Assembly: GCF_003945595.2 (NCBI RefSeq)
Contig: NW_024105087.1
Coordinates: 3,477,001-3,541,000 of the forward strand
DNA: 64,000 nucleotides
Direction of reading: 5' to 3'
DNA from: Pipra filicauda
Taxonomy: Eukaryota; Chordata; Aves; Passeriformes; Pipridae
Shown: positions 24,801 to 42,351 of the stretch, piece after piece
Layout: each line of letters opens with the position of its first letter
Numbering within the stretch: position 1 is the stretch's first letter
Program-made: the position numbers and the translations under genes
Notes under the pieces: model-generated
The model's input: only the letters and a program-made list of their open reading frames with translations
Told to the model about the DNA's origin: nothing
Databases searched by the model: none

Positions 24801-27800
24801 GTTGTTTTAATTTAATTCAGATTGATTTTTTTAAATACTCAGCTTCTTACTGCATGAGTAGACAACTGGTAGTATTTGAACAACTCTTAAAAGACCTGGT
24901 GTAGTGCACAAGTAGGTTCAGAGACAACTCAATTGTCTGTGAGGAGTTTACAGCCCGTACCTTCCCCCAGGCTCCCCAGCTGCACAGTGTGACAGGGTGC
25001 ATCATGCTCACATATAGCTCCAATCTGCTCACAGTTACCTGTAGTTTGCTCATGCTTTCTACAGATAGCTCCGTATAAAATTTTTCAGGATAAATAATAT
25101 ATTGAAATGCTGTACTAATCAAGTGTGGGCTCTTCTTATTGTGTTGTGATAATCACCTTTCACCTTTAAATAGAAAAATGCCAAAATGTTCTAACTCATG
25201 TTAAGATAAAAGGTGGATAATGTTGATTTTAAAAAGGAGGCATCTCTTAATAATTCTGTAATAAAAAGTGAGTTGGCAGATCGGATACATTGCCCTGAGT
25301 ATTCAGGCTATTCTCTGGTATTCTTGAAATATGGCAGTTTTTCTCTGCTCTTGGCAGAGAACTGTCCTCTAAGGCAGTTATTCATCAAGGTACTAATTGT
25401 GACAAGCTATAAAAGTGTGAATAGTTCCTCTGACTTTTACATAAAGCTATAGAAAATAGTCACGGTTATTGCTCTCTGAAAGTTTTCAAGAGTAAGACTC
25501 TTGATGCTGTCTTTTACTTTCAGAGCTTTCCTATGAGTGTTGAACAGCAGACATTATTGCTGGCATCCTGTTGTATTTCTTGGTGTTACTAGTGCTTGAG
25601 TTTGCATATTGTATCTTTTACAGACTTTTAGTCTCATTGCTTCCCCAGATGTCTGATAGGGTGTTGTATGTAAAAATGATCCGGCTACTCCTCTGCCTAG
25701 AACTGGTGGGTGCTGGCCCTTGGGGCAGAAGGGAGGCTGATGGGAGGGATATGCTTCAAAAAATTAGTGTCTTCTGAAGGCTGTGTCTGTACCCCTCACC
25801 ACTGCCAGAGAGATATTCTCCCATTCCTGCTTCTGGGATCCCGCAGAATTGGGCTTAGTGACTTAGTTTTGATACAGGGATTCTTTGGGCCAATATGAAA
25901 ACTTTTTGTCATCACTTCAGTCTTTGCCCAGCATTTGCCTGTGAGGAGCAGCAAGTGATTGGCTGGGCTTTTTCCTCAGCTCTGTAATTCCCCTCTCTGT
26001 CTCTGGAATATAAGAACCCAGGGATTTGTGTTACATGAGATATACAGTGGAGAGAGCAAAAGCAAAAGCACCTGGATCTACTGCACTTTCTCTCTCTTTC
26101 TTTTGCAGGACAGCTTGAGGACAGGTGGATCACATTTCCTAGCTCAGCAGTCTTCTAGAACCAACATTTGGTTATTACCAAACAGTATTATTATTTAGGT
26201 TATTACCAAGTAATTGCTATGTCTTCTTTCTCAGTAGACCCCAAATAATACCTGGGAAATGTTATTACCTTTTTTCAATACAGCTGCAAACCCATGGTTT
26301 TATATATATAGTTTACTCAATATATATAGAAATGTTTGTATATATATCAGAATATAAGCAAACTGAAATACATACAGAGGATTTCTGTAACTTGGAATAG
26401 GGTGAGTGTTCTGCACAGACAAATCTGCTCTGAGCTGAGATACCATCTTCATGTGTAAACATTTCTGTAATACTTAATCCACCACTTACTTGGAGGGGGC
26501 TGTTTTCACAAGAAGTCAAACTGGCCATTTGGAGTAGGCTGGGGTTGCTGGGGTAGATGCTCTGTGCCAGAGCATCTCTAATATTTTCCTTTATTACTTA
26601 TACGTGGCTGGCCCCACATGACATTTGCCTCTTTCAGACCAGAGCATCCCTAGAGGCTGTACTTTCAGGAGGGAAATGTGCTGGCAGGCCAGTCTGGAAG
26701 CAGGAAATGGCATAGTCCAGTGAGTTATAGTGGCATAGAATACCTGACTCTCCTTTGGTTTTTAACCACAAATATCACAGTCTAGTATATCTAATCTGTT
26801 GCAGTTTACTCAATTTTGACCTCTCTGTGATTCAAGAAGGGGAAATACTGGAGTAAATTAGGGAATCTCCTTTCTTTTCTGACCTGAAACATATGTTTCT
26901 TTGATTAGACTTAGAATGTGGCAAGAAATTCTGTACCAGCTCCCAGGGCTTCCTTTTCATCTGTATAGGTTTTTTATTAATATTTAGAAAGTTTGCCTCC
27001 AGCAGTACTAAAATGTGCATCAGAGGACAACAGTTGTTTACTGTGTTTGAACTGAAGAATCTCACCCAGGAGATCTCATTCACTTGAAGTTTACATCTCT
27101 CAATCTCGACTTGCAGAAAGAGATCGATGAATAACAATTGTCGTTTCAGAGTTGCACCTCTCCAATTATTTATTTGGTTGTGTGTCTTTCCAGATGTACA
27201 CATAATTGGATCAGACACTAAAAACCAGATTGCAGGTTTTTAATGACAGCAAGCTCATACCTCTTTATAATGAAATAAAAAAAAATAAACACACATATCC
27301 ATCTGTAAAATGATAATGACACAAGAGCTCTCCCTCCCTACCAAAACCAGTTAAAGTTAATTTATCTACTTTAAGAAACTACATTATATTCAGCAGACAG
27401 CTGACAGGTTACCCTTGGGAAGATCCATGTTTGGACATGACTCAAGATATTTTTTTTTTACCTCAAGCTGGCAGAGGCTACAAGTGTCACCCATACTAAA
27501 GCTGCCGAGTATTGAAGATGATGTTGAGTCTCCCTGAGAGAGTTGCATCTACATTTGCTGCTCTCAGTGCACCTTCTGGCAACCAGTCTGAGCTGCTGAC
27601 TCCAGACACTTCCAAAGCAGTGGGTGCGAAGATGTGAAAAATCAACAGCAGGGGCAAAATTTAGAAATCTCCTGTTACAGGACAGTTTGGTAGTCTGCAA
27701 GAGGGATCCACCTCTAAAAGCTGCCATGACCACTGCAAGCATGTAACACTTGTCTGCAGAGTTTTAGAATAGGAAATAATATCCCTCAGTGTTTTTAGGT

Positions 27801-30800
27801 AGGGAGCTGTTTTCCCAAAACGCCTTCCCTAATGGAGCATTAAGCTTTTCTGGCCTCTTATCTCCTTTTCTTGGCCACAGAAATCAGATGAAGAAAGGAA
27901 AAATTATGCTGGTATTCCTAACAAATGTTTTTTTCTTTAGGAAAAGAAATGTTTTCCCTGTTTATCATTTATAATGAATTTGTGTTTCATGTTTTCCTTT
28001 GCATCAAGGTTTCAGGTGGAAAAAAGCTTTAAAAAAATGTAATTACAAGATACTATGAAACAGGTTGTCCCTGCTTACAAATATAATAAGAACAACTATA
28101 AAGCATGTTTTTACTGGCTTTTTTAACAATATGTTTAAATAAAATCCATACAACCAAAACTTTAATGCTGAGAAATCTTAGCCTCAGCTCTGTGTGGAGA
28201 GGGCAGTAATGTTCAAGGAAATAATCAAATTAATGTTATCTCAACTTCATGTTTTTAGGACACTTGTCAATCTTTGTCCAGAATTCCTTTCATTAGTAGT
28301 TCTCACCTATTAAACCTTCAAAAAATGTTGGCTACAAGAATTATAGAGAGAAAGGAAGGAAGTGTTTAAATTCTGTTCATTTGAACTTTGATAGTCAATT
28401 TGTAATTTACCTTGTGCCTTGAGTAAGTGATGTGTATGAAGAGTGAGCTGATATCCAACCAGTAATAAAAGCATTGAAGTATCAGCTTGCAACATTGCTA
28501 TGCCCACATTGTGATGCCAAATTAAGGGTAAGTCACATATAAAATATGACTTACAATGTTTCAAATAATTCTTGAATTCCCTGTTAACTATTTGCTACTA
28601 CCATCATATTGTCAGACAGGTGGAGGTGTTTGGAGTCTGAGGCACTAGTCTTCAGTTGTTGGTGTTAAATGTTTCATTGTTAGCAGCTGGTAAGATTGCC
28701 TATGTTGTTCATTAAACATCACTTCCAATCTGAGTGCAGCCTTTGAAAACCCAGAAATAGACAAACTCTACCTTCTTTCTTTTCCTCCCAGCTTTTACAA
28801 TTTTATTTACTTAAAACTTTGATAGTATCAAGATGTGCTGTTCCCTAGTAACTGTACTAGGGAAGTTGCACTTGAATTACTGATCTCTGTGATGAATATA
28901 GTGAGCCAGTTACCCGAAGAAAAAGAATTAGTGAAAGCATTCAAAGCATATTAGGTTCTCCTTCTTCACTTGAATGTTAGACCAGTCCAGTTTCGTATAA
29001 CATAGTGTAAATTCTTGCATCCCAGCATAACTATGGCCAATATATGACCACATCACTGATTCGGTGCAGAGCCTTCCCAATAATTCTAGTCCTGCAAAAG
29101 AGGTAAATCACTTAATGTAATGCGAGGCCATGATGGATATTCAGATAAATCATTATTCTTTCCCAAGGAGAAGGATGAAGGTGAAAATGTTTTTGAAGAT
29201 CAGGGTCCATGCAGACCTTCAGACTGAGCTGGGACAAGCCTCCATTTTGCAGTTTTCCCCTGCATTTCTTCCAGACTCCCTTAATGTCTCACAGTCCCTT
29301 GTGAAATCTCCCCCTCAGACGTTTGTTTTTACCACTTTGTGAGCGTGTTTTTTGCTTTCCATTACACTTGTCACTGACCTGAAATATGAAAATGTACTGA
29401 AAAAAAAACTCTTTATTCCCTGAAAACATTTTAAGCACAAGTCTTCCTACAGCATGTATGAGGGCAAAAAGACACAGTTTTCCCTCTACTGTAATGGATT
29501 TCCTGTTACATTGGAAGGTACTTTCTTTGGTTGAAATGGGAATACTCAGTAGCAAGCAAATACTTGTATTGTTATGTGTTATCAAATATTATTCAGCTAT
29601 TCCCATACCTGAAAGAAACTGGTCCTGAGGGAAGCACATTCAACTTGAATTCAGGGCATGCCTTGGGGAGGGCATAGATGAAGGAAAAAGAATCCATAAT
29701 AAGTTAATCTGTCAAAAGCATCTTCTCCTGTCATGATCTCAGTATGTCGTAACAGAGTCTGAATGGGGGCAAGGAACATCATCTATCCCTCTTTAGCCTT
29801 CACTGAGGGCAGGAATAGTGTATGAACTTCTGTCTTCTTAAAACTAACCATAGCAATGATTCGTCTGGGAAGAAACAGGAAAGCCCTTAAGAAAGTGTTA
29901 GAATGAGATTAGCAGCAACTTGCTGTTCTGGTAGCTCTCTGCATGAACAACTTTTTTCTGATCCTCTAAACTGGACTTTGCCTGAACCTCACCACGCTTT
30001 CCCACCATGCAGTCACTGGGCTGCATGCAGTGCTATTCTGAAACTTGACAGTAAAATTTCAGGTGCTTATTTGGCACTCTCTTTGCATCCTAAGTTCAGA
30101 ACCCCCCTGCTCTGGCAGCTCAGAGGCAGTTTAATGCAATATATGCCCCTCTTTACAGGCCTTTTCTTAGTTGAAAAAAGAAAGAGCTATTTGACCAATA
30201 ACGTTTTCTTCACATCTACCCCTGAGAGGATCCTCCAGAAACAGAGTAGCATGGAGAGCATCAGAGAAGCTGCCATCATACACTTGATTCATTTTGTATA
30301 TTGCACTTGAAGATTGTGGCAATTGAGAGTTCTGAAATGCATAGATGAGTAGAAGGAAGAGGTAAAAATCCAGAGGCTAAGGCTTTTCTTCCAAGTGTTT
30401 CCACTGCCTCTCTGTGAGGGTTCTTTGGCGTTCTGATTCCTGAATGCTGGGTGGTTCCACAGCCCTAGTGATGACCTCTTTGCTTTGCCCCAAATCTCTT
30501 TTCCTGAGAACAAATGCTGCAGCATTTTGTGTTGTGGAATGTGTGTCAGTAATGTAAGCAGTAAAGTTTTAGGATAAATTGTTATGAAGACACTGAAGAG
30601 AAAAAACCTATACAGTGAAGTATGTAAGTAGAGCATCTAGCAATAATTCTGCTTTGGGTGTGAGAGATAATGGCCTGTGTTTCAGTGGTAATAAAAATGT
30701 TCTATTAAGTTCTCTGAACCCATTGCAATGTGATAGAAAACAGCAAATGATGAAACAGTGCTTTAAGGGGAGCTTACACATCCAGTGAGCATAAAATAAA

Positions 30801-32084
30801 CATATTAAAATAGAAAAAAAAACCCCTGATTTCCAGTACTTATTGTTTTATCGCTTCCATCATGGGTATAGGATAAAAGAAAACTCTTACTTGCTTGTTA
30901 GAAGAAGAAAGCTCCTACTTGAAGTTCTTACTTGGCAGATGTCAGTTGAAAGCTCTGCTAAGGAATATGCTGCAATGTCAAACTCTGTTGGGTAATTTTA
31001 GACAAATGTGTCATGTGTGACATGGAAATATGGCATGCTGTACATTAGTGATTTCCCAAGTGTTTGGATCAGGTAGTAATGTGCTGAGAAAGTGCTCTTT
31101 ATCTCTCCACACTGTGTACTTGTATAGCAGTGGGGAAAGGCTTTTGGTAGAAATTACTTTAGTCAGAAAAAGAATCCATTTACAATATGTGCCTTCTAAC
31201 ATCTTTCAGACAATGCATTGTATTAAAGAGGCATTTTTTGATTAATGTTTTATAAACATTTTTCAGCATGACAGCTTAAAGTCCCTGTAAAATTGTAAAT
31301 GCGTGCATAGTGCTCACTTCCATAAAGTCAAATGCCATCTCATAAAGTCTAGTTGGATCCTGTCAGTGACAGTGACACAGAATCAGTACCTTGGAGCATT
31401 AAAATTAATTTGCTTCATTTATATTACTGCAGTGATAGCTAGATGAAAAGAGTCCTATATTTAAATTATCTTAAAAATACCTTCAAATATTTTAGGGTTT
31501 TTTATTATTATTATTTTACAGTTAACTAAATGTAGTGAAGTGCAGCATAATATTTTCATGGGCCTTTTAAGAAGGTGACTACGAAATGGGAAAGTAGCAA
31601 AGGGGAAAGGGGTGGATGTGGGAGGCTATACTGTGTGCAAAGCTGGAGGAAGGATTAAATGGCTCTCAGTTGTGCAGGCTACTAAAGAAACAGTGGCCTT
31701 TGGCCAGGGCTGATACACCACAGCCTTGGAGCCAAACTGGAACACCCTGGAGCAATGGAGAACAAAGAGGGCTTTCCTGTACTGGACTGTAAGAACAGTC
31801 CTCTCACTCTTCCTTGCCCTGGCTGAAGGTCACGGGTACACAGTGTTTCTCTTGCTAGTTGTTCCTCAGGTTTGCAAAGTGCTTATGTGAAAGAAAGAGC
31901 TGAGTGACTATGCAAACAGGGAGAAAAATGAAATGTACTCTGTATCTTCTCTTGGCTGCAGTGGGACTGTGATGTCAGTGCCCGCTGCCTTTAGTGGAGC
32001 TTAGTGATTTTAGTGGAAGCACCCAAAATTTACACTGCTGCAATGATCTGAATCAAAGGTCTTGGGAAGCAAACTCGAGGAGGC

Positions 32085-32230
32085 TGGAAACATGGGAGTG
32101 GAGAACAGGAGGGAAAAGGAGGAAGGAAGAAAATACAAATGGAAAAAGAGCCAAAGAGCAATGAGGAAGATGGGAACATGCACTGGTAGGAGAAACAGCC
32201 AGGCAAAGGGGAAGAGGGAAATTTGGGTTA
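32085..32230 (+). repeat. Polypurine-rich tract
   Basis: About 145 bp that are strongly purine-biased on the + strand (runs such as GGAGGGAAAAGGAGGAAGGAAG and GGGGAAGAGGGAAA), broken by a few pyrimidines. Such tracts can arise from decayed GGAA/GAAA microsatellites and may adopt triplex structures. No gene is implied by the Lys/Arg/Glu-rich open frame running through it. Confidence 0.6.
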
Positions 32231-34980
32231 AAAATGCTTTTGTTTGAAAGGGATATCTATGGAATGATCTCTATGTTTCCTCCCTTCTGCTACAGCTGTC
32301 TGTATTCCTGGTCAGGTGAGGTGCTGCTTTCTAATCCATCTGGATACCACATTCCTTCTTTCTTTGGAGGAGGATGGAATACAAACCTTACTCATGCCTG
32401 TCATGATGTTTGGTCAGCTCTGATCCAAGAGATGGACACACATTCATGCAATAAAGCTCTTTAAAAGATTTTGGCAACTCAATAGCTTGTTAAACCCCAA
32501 TTTGAGCAAAGCTGCCCAACTTGGCACCAAACCATAGAAAAAAACTTCGTCATTCAGGTCTCATGATATGTTGTGAGAGTCTTTGGCAGAGGAGTTGAAT
32601 TAGGCTGCTGGAAGCCTGAAACTTCCTAAACCACAGCAGCATGAATGGGTGTTTGTGGCATGAGCCTTCAGACCATGGCAGCAGTCCTAAACTTAAGGAA
32701 ATGATTATCTGGAAACTGATAATGCCAGTGTTCCTCCTCCAGTGCCAATCAAGATGAAGACCCACAGAAGTCAGTCCACTTACCCTGAAATGCAGATAAG
32801 TGAAAACAAAATCCTTACAGGCATTGTTCTTTATACATGTGAATGCAGCCTTAATGCTCCAGATGGCAAATAAATACCTGAGTAATATTGGGGCGTGGGG
32901 AGAGGGAGTAGCTGCCATGTACTTTTGAGGAAGCTGAAGCCTAAAGTAGTGGTCTGGGTTTTTTAATATATGTAACTTGATCTTGTGCAGAATTTTACTT
33001 GCCTTGGACTCAGTGTAGCTATCACGCTCCATTGGCACTGGAAGCAATATGCTATAAAAGATGAGGAAAAGAGCAGTGAACAGACCAAAATAAAGATAAC
33101 CATTTTGCTTAGCACCTTCATTCCTGAAAGATTTAAACAAATTTCATTTATTCTGTTAGTTCTGTCATAGCCACGCCTGCTCATGTTACTCCTGTTCCAG
33201 TCAGTGTTTTTGTTATAGCTACTCCTAGTGCTAGTTCATAATCTCAGCTTGAAAATGCATAATGGGCTAAGATTCAGCATACAACATCAGCCCAAGCATT
33301 ACAATGTCACTTTTCTTCCTTTGGCTGGGATTTGATTTTCCTTTGGTTTGGGTTTTCTTGTTGTTTGGTGTTTCGTTTCTTTCCCATGTGTTTCATATAT
33401 AAAAGAAAAATATAGGTTTGAGGTTTTCTAAGAGAAGGGAAAGTAACTATTAAAGCATGTTTTTCCTAGTTGGATGTTTGCGTGAGTTTTATATATTTGG
33501 AAAATATTAGCAGTTATACTGATGCTTTCAGTTACTACATATTGCTACTAAAAAGTTTAAACAACATTTTAAAAAATAAATAAAATCCATGCTGTTTTGT
33601 TTTAGCTTTATGATAACGTTACTGACACAAGCATTTGTGACTATACCATGCGGATCTCTGTCATGAAATATTTTCTGAGAGAGTTGCAGACTGGCTGAGT
33701 TGGAATTAAAAAATCAGAAAGTGCCTAATAAGGCAACAGGGCTTTTTCAACTTCCATTGAACTATTCCTTACATGCAGAAATGATTATTATTTCTTCTTT
33801 TCCCCAGTTAGCATTTCCTGGTAAATAACAGGAACTTTAATTGCACATTTAGTAGCTTACAGGAACCTATTGTTGTGACATGTATTTAAACAAGCTGTGA
33901 ATTAAGAACCTCTTTCCACCCAGTGATCTAATTATATTGTCACACTAATTATAGTATTTTGTATTTATATTTGACAACTTTAATTTTCTTTTCCTAGTTT
34001 ACTGAAATAGCTTTTCTCTAGAGAATTTACCTTTTAGGCTGGAATTTCTTATCTCTTCTTTCAGAAAACGTACAGTAATCTAAAACGTGTCTCAGTCACT
34101 TTGGGTCCATTCTGTTCATGTCTCTGCCATTAGCTTTCTGTGTGATCTTAGGCTGGTCATTGTAGTGCTTCTGACTCTCTGTAGGAGCCCCATTCAGCTT
34201 AGTAAAGTGGTTTTGGATCTGTGGATGAAATTGCACTGCCAAAACACCAGGTACTGTCTTACACACATAAATATAGCAAGTTCATAGCTTGAGACTCTCA
34301 TATATTTTTCTGAGATTAGAGAATGGGAAAGGACCCACAAGGGTCAAGTTGAGACTTGGAAACAGGCAATAAAACCTTTATCTGTTTGAAAAAAACAGAA
34401 TGATGGGCATATGAAGTAAATTATGTGTCTTGGTATAATGAAAATGCCCATTTAATTTCTATCCAAATACTATCTATTCCCAAGCCCCAGAAATTACTGT
34501 TAATAATAAGCACCCCTATGGTGTGATAGGTTCATGATGTTTTGAAGGTAATTATAATACTGAAATTAAGCATGCAAGCCCTTATTGATTTGATTTGGTC
34601 GTTCCCTGGAAATACCCCCATAAGTAAAGGCTACTAGCATGGGGATGAGATTTTTAGTGGTGTAATGTGATGAAGCTAATAAAAATAGTTACAAGAAATG
34701 GTGCTGTGGAAACATGAAGATTTCAGCAAGCCTAGTCATGTGTCAGCAATAGTGGGGCACTAGTCAAGTGGGAATATTCAACAAATAAGCTGTTTGCTCA
34801 CATAGGGAGGAGGCAACTTTCATGAAGGGAAACCCGAAAGGGTGTTGAGGACGGGAATCTATCCAATATATAAAGAAAAGTTAACATGAATGTGGGAACT
34901 TTGGCTGAAACATCTGCTAATGGGGAAATGGAGGGGCATGTGGCACAAAGCTCAGCTTTTTGCCACTGCTGAGAAAGGAG

Positions 34981-35100
34981 CCAGGTTAGATGGGGATTTG
35001 AGCAACCTTGTCTAGAGGAAGGTTGTCCCCTTGGCAGGGGTTTTGGAACTGTATAGTCTTTAAGGTCTCTTCCAACCCAAACTGTTCTGTCATTCTATGG
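34981..35100 (+). mobile_element. CR1 LINE 3' end fragment
   Basis: CCAGGTTAGATGGGGATTTGAGCAACCTTGTCTAG through GGTCTCTTCCAACCC to a terminal CATTCTATGG is the 3'-most 120 bp of an avian CR1 of the same subfamily style as the copy at 50,761. It is in + orientation inside an SLC10A7 intron and strongly 5'-truncated. Confidence 0.9.
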
Positions 35101-36197
35101 GACATTCAGATGAGCTCTGTGGAAGTGGTATTTAGTCTGCTTCACTGCAAGGTTGATGCTGGCAGAAAATTCCGAGAATGACGTTTAGGATGAGGGAGAA
35201 AATAAGGTATGTTCTCAGGAGGCTCCTGAGGAATTCTAGCTGCTCTTCTTGGTGACGATGCAAATATCTGGTCAGGCAAGACAGAGCTGGTTGCAGGTTT
35301 TGCCCACACCTGCACTTTGTGGAGCATGGTAGCAAAGTTCTAAGATTTAAACAGATAATTTTGAACGATACAGTGTTCAAAATAAACCTAATCGGTTTCA
35401 TTACTGGAAAACTGAATGACATTTAATTTTACTTATCATATCATCAAATGGGAAGATTATGCATGGAGTTATCTAAAAAAATTAGCACTGTGGAGTGCAA
35501 AATCAAGCTCTGAGGAAAAATGGCCCATCTTTAGCTCTCAACACACTTTCTTCTGCATCTGCCAGCTTCATACTGCAGCTGCTGCCTAACTCTTCCCAGG
35601 CATGAGCACTTATTGCTCACTCAGTTCACTAAACCTCTTCTCTCTTGTGCTCTCTCTCTTCTGAAACACACAGGTAGAGCAGAGATGTGAGCACTCACCT
35701 GCAGAATGCTTGACTCTTCCTTGACTGCATGAATCAGTCAAAGCAGGGAAGGCTGTCATTTGGGTGCTCACCAGCTGGCAGGGAGCGTGCCAGGAAAACA
35801 TGACCCTTCTCCAATGGTGAACAGACTGAAGAAAGGTCACAAGCAGGAGTCGGGCAGGTTGGATGGAGGACAGTCATGCAAACACAAAACAGCACAGTGT
35901 GAGGAAGTAGTAAATAAGCAGTAGGGAACTATGCTCAGCAACTGAACAGTCATGCTATAGCAGAATGTGTTGTGTGTGAAGCCTGCAGCAGCAGTTTGAC
36001 AACTATTAGCATAGTTAGAAAAGATCTTTTATGGCATTCCCTACTCCTCCCTTTCTGCCACAGAACTTTCTCTGCTGTGTATTTTTTGTGTTCATGTTCT
36101 TGCTGGTTTAGGTTGGATTTTTTAATATATCAAACTTCTGAGTCTTCATTTGGTTTCTTTTGGGTTTCTTTCTTTTTTTGGTGAAATGTCAAGGTAA

Positions 36198-39688
<3,491 letters not shown>

Positions 39689-39733
39689 GCACTGAAGTTA
39701 ACCAGGCAGCCCAAAGCACCCGTGAAGGTATAA
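39689..39733 (+). CDS. SLC10A7: SLC10A7 terminal coding exon
   Basis: This 45-nt coding part runs from the acceptor TTCGCAG to TAA at 39,731-39,733 and encodes ALKLTRQPKAPVKV. The LKLTR core matches the SLC10A7 tail, but the end is longer and more basic than the mammalian tail I remember. The reading phase joins the preceding exon exactly. The tail is probably cytosolic. An alternative terminal exon cannot be excluded from sequence alone. Confidence 0.9.
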   Translation, partial: ALKLTRQPKAPVKV

Positions 39734-39843
39734 TTGTGGAGATGGCCTGTGTCACAGTGAATGTATATATGTACTATACTGTACACATGGACAATTGAGA
39801 CAACTGGGTTTTGTGAATGTTGCTTCAGTGCATATTTTATTTT

Positions 39844-39862
39844 TATATATATATATATATAT
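39844..39862. repeat. (TA)n microsatellite
   Basis: An uninterrupted TA dinucleotide run of about 19 bases in the presumed SLC10A7 3'UTR. Likely length-variable. Confidence 0.9.
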
Positions 39863-40777
39863 TAAAAGATACCTGTTAAGTGCCTTACAGATGCATTTTT
39901 GGCAAAAACATTGTTTCCAGAAGCCACTGCGTTGGTTACTGCAAGAGGTTGTACAGTATTTTGGAGTCTTTAGTTTTTTATTTTTCTAACCAAGTGAATG
40001 GTCATGACTGACAGCTGTTTCTTCCGTTGCCCCTGCTGTGAAGCCAAGGTGCACCAGCTGTAAGTCTCTGTTTTAAACTAGCCAAAATGACCAGAAGCCT
40101 ATCCCGCTGCTGGCTTACCATGGGGAAGAGCTTTCTGAAGGTTTTTTTCTGAGATTGACTTGAATTTCTGTGTGACTCTGTTACACTCCCTAGTCATATG
40201 ACTGTGACATGCCTTTTTCTTCTGAGTTTGTGTATACTCAGCATGGGGCCATCCATTGGATAGAAGCTGAGAAGCATGAATCATTTGCATTTGTTGACAC
40301 AGTTGTCTAGACATTCCTTCAAAGTTAATGGTTTCTCAAGAAAATTCTTTTAATTCCATTGTATGATATTGTGCCATTGTATGTCTTAAATGCCTCATAA
40401 GCTTCTTCAAAGAAATGGTCTGGTGCTTGGGATCTGAGTGAAGTATTTGTGTTTGCAGCTAGGAGATCTTTTTGTAATTTATCCCTGAAGAAAACAAATT
40501 TTTGGTTTCCTTTTTTTCCTTTTCCTTCCCCTGGTACAATGCATGGAGACCTGCAGTGACAGAATTTAGGATTGTAATATTGAAACAGAGCCTTTATTGT
40601 AGTATGCCAAGCTATGTTTTCTTTATTGCTGCATTGGTAATGAATAATACCTTGTGAGGACAAGAAACTTGACAATTTTTTTTTTGGTAATTAAAAGGAT
40701 CCTTAGAGTAACAGAAATGCTATCTTAGCTCATTTGACAATCAACCACAACTTTTTAAAAATTATATTACTCTTTTT

Positions 40778-40783
40778 AATAAA
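40778..40783 (+). terminator. SLC10A7: Candidate SLC10A7 poly(A) signal, proximal
   Basis: Canonical AATAAA in a T-rich then A-rich context, 1045 bases after the stop codon. A proximal cleavage site here is plausible. Confidence 0.4.
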
Positions 40784-41085
40784 CTTATATAACAAAAGAA
40801 TATGAAATACTATTTATAGGAGAAGTGTTGAAGAGAAAGGAACCCAGGCATGTATTTAAACATATAGCCAGCAATGCCTCTTGTCTGGATAGATTTCAGA
40901 AACGTACATAGTCCAGACTGGGAGCTGTACCCATGTGCAAAAAGTGTGCTGGCAATGGTGCATTAAAGTATTAAAAGTAATTAAAGAAATAGGTCAAACT
41001 TGGATCGATATAAATGCAGAAGTTCCACGTGTGTCATGGTTAACACTGCAGCTAATGGTGCAACTGAGTGCAAACACCTTGGAGC

Positions 41086-41154
41086 AGATCTTTAGCAAAT
41101 ATAAATTACTGTAGCTCTGATACGGCTGTAGCCGCTTACACGAGCTAAAGATCT
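41086..41154. repeat. Degenerate palindrome, MITE-like
   Basis: Perfect 11-bp inverted arms (AGATCTTTAGC at 41,086-41,096 and GCTAAAGATCT at 41,144-41,154) enclose a centre that is itself partly self-complementary (CTGTAGC and GGCTGTAGCC). The total is about 69 bp. It recalls old palindromic DNA-transposon derivatives scattered through amniote genomes. The family name is not known to me. Confidence 0.45.
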
Positions 41155-42345
41155 TTTGTGTGACAATAGGCATGTGAAATTCAGATCCTTTTGCCTTAGT
41201 GAAAAAATATTGTGCTTGGTTTACCCAGTCTGTCATTTCTAGTCTGTTATTCCTGTGAAGAACAGGAAAGTAATCTGATACCAATCCTCGGTGCTTTACC
41301 AGACGGTCAGTCTCTGTTGCCGTCTGTGTGAGAATCTACAGGGTGTGCTGACAGCATCACCCTGTTCAGAATTGTCATCACCAATAAAACGACCATGTGA
41401 CAAAGGTGTGGGAGGTGGCAGCATGCGGAATTCTTTCATTCCCTGGAGGGGGATCAAACTCTCCCCGCTGAGCAGGCGAGAGGGCTGAAGGACGCTGTCC
41501 AGCGCCCATGTCCCCCAGGGCTGTGCTCTCTGCTCACTGGCCAGTGAGGAGATGGGCAGTGGGCAGTGAGCTTGTGGATTTGATCAGTGCATCCCTAGAT
41601 AGCACAGGCAGATCCACCTGTGGGGAACTGGAGAGAAAAGCATGCATGTGCTTGGGCCAAATTGAAGGTTCCCCTTCCCTAAGCATGTTAAGTGGTTACT
41701 GGCTCCATATGGGAAAAAATTCCTTTGGGCTTAAAAACCCTGCTTGCAGCAGGGGACTGCTTCCAGACTCAGGACAGTTTCCTTTTGTTCTGTTTCCATA
41801 AACCTGAATTTCCAGAGTATATAAAGATTCAATCCCAGTCCCACTGAAATTGATGATTCTTTCTGTTGGTTATGAAAGGCAGAACAACAGGCCCAGAAAG
41901 AGTGTTCACTTCTTCAAAATATATGGGAAGAGTTCAAGCAGACAGTAACTGACTGTGGCTGTGTCAATGCTGAATAGTCAGAACACTGCAGGTACCCCTA
42001 CTGAGCTACCTCTGCGTACTGAATCTCTGACTTTCAGTACATCCAACAACTTGCTTATTTTCCACTGAACACATCCTTTGTTTTTTGTTAATTTTTTTTC
42101 CACATTTAAGAATATTTCAAACTGTTTTATGGTGTAGCTTTGTTGGAGTCTTTACAAAGTCCTTTTTGATTGCTCGGAGCAGCCTGAATATTGTGTATGA
42201 GCGTTGGAGGTGTTGGTCTAAAGGGAATATAAAGCAAAACTGAAATATGTATTTTAAATCCATACTTAAACTTAAATATGCACATCAATTTTGTTATGTT
42301 TAAAGACTGTTGATACGTTTGTTTTATGACTTGTTATATGTCTTT

Positions 42346-42351
42346 AATAAA
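42346..42351 (+). terminator. SLC10A7: Candidate SLC10A7 poly(A) signal, distal
   Basis: AATAAA preceded by TTATATGTCTTT and followed by T-rich sequence, 2.6 kb after the stop. A 3'UTR of this length would be in the usual range for the gene. Confidence 0.45.
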
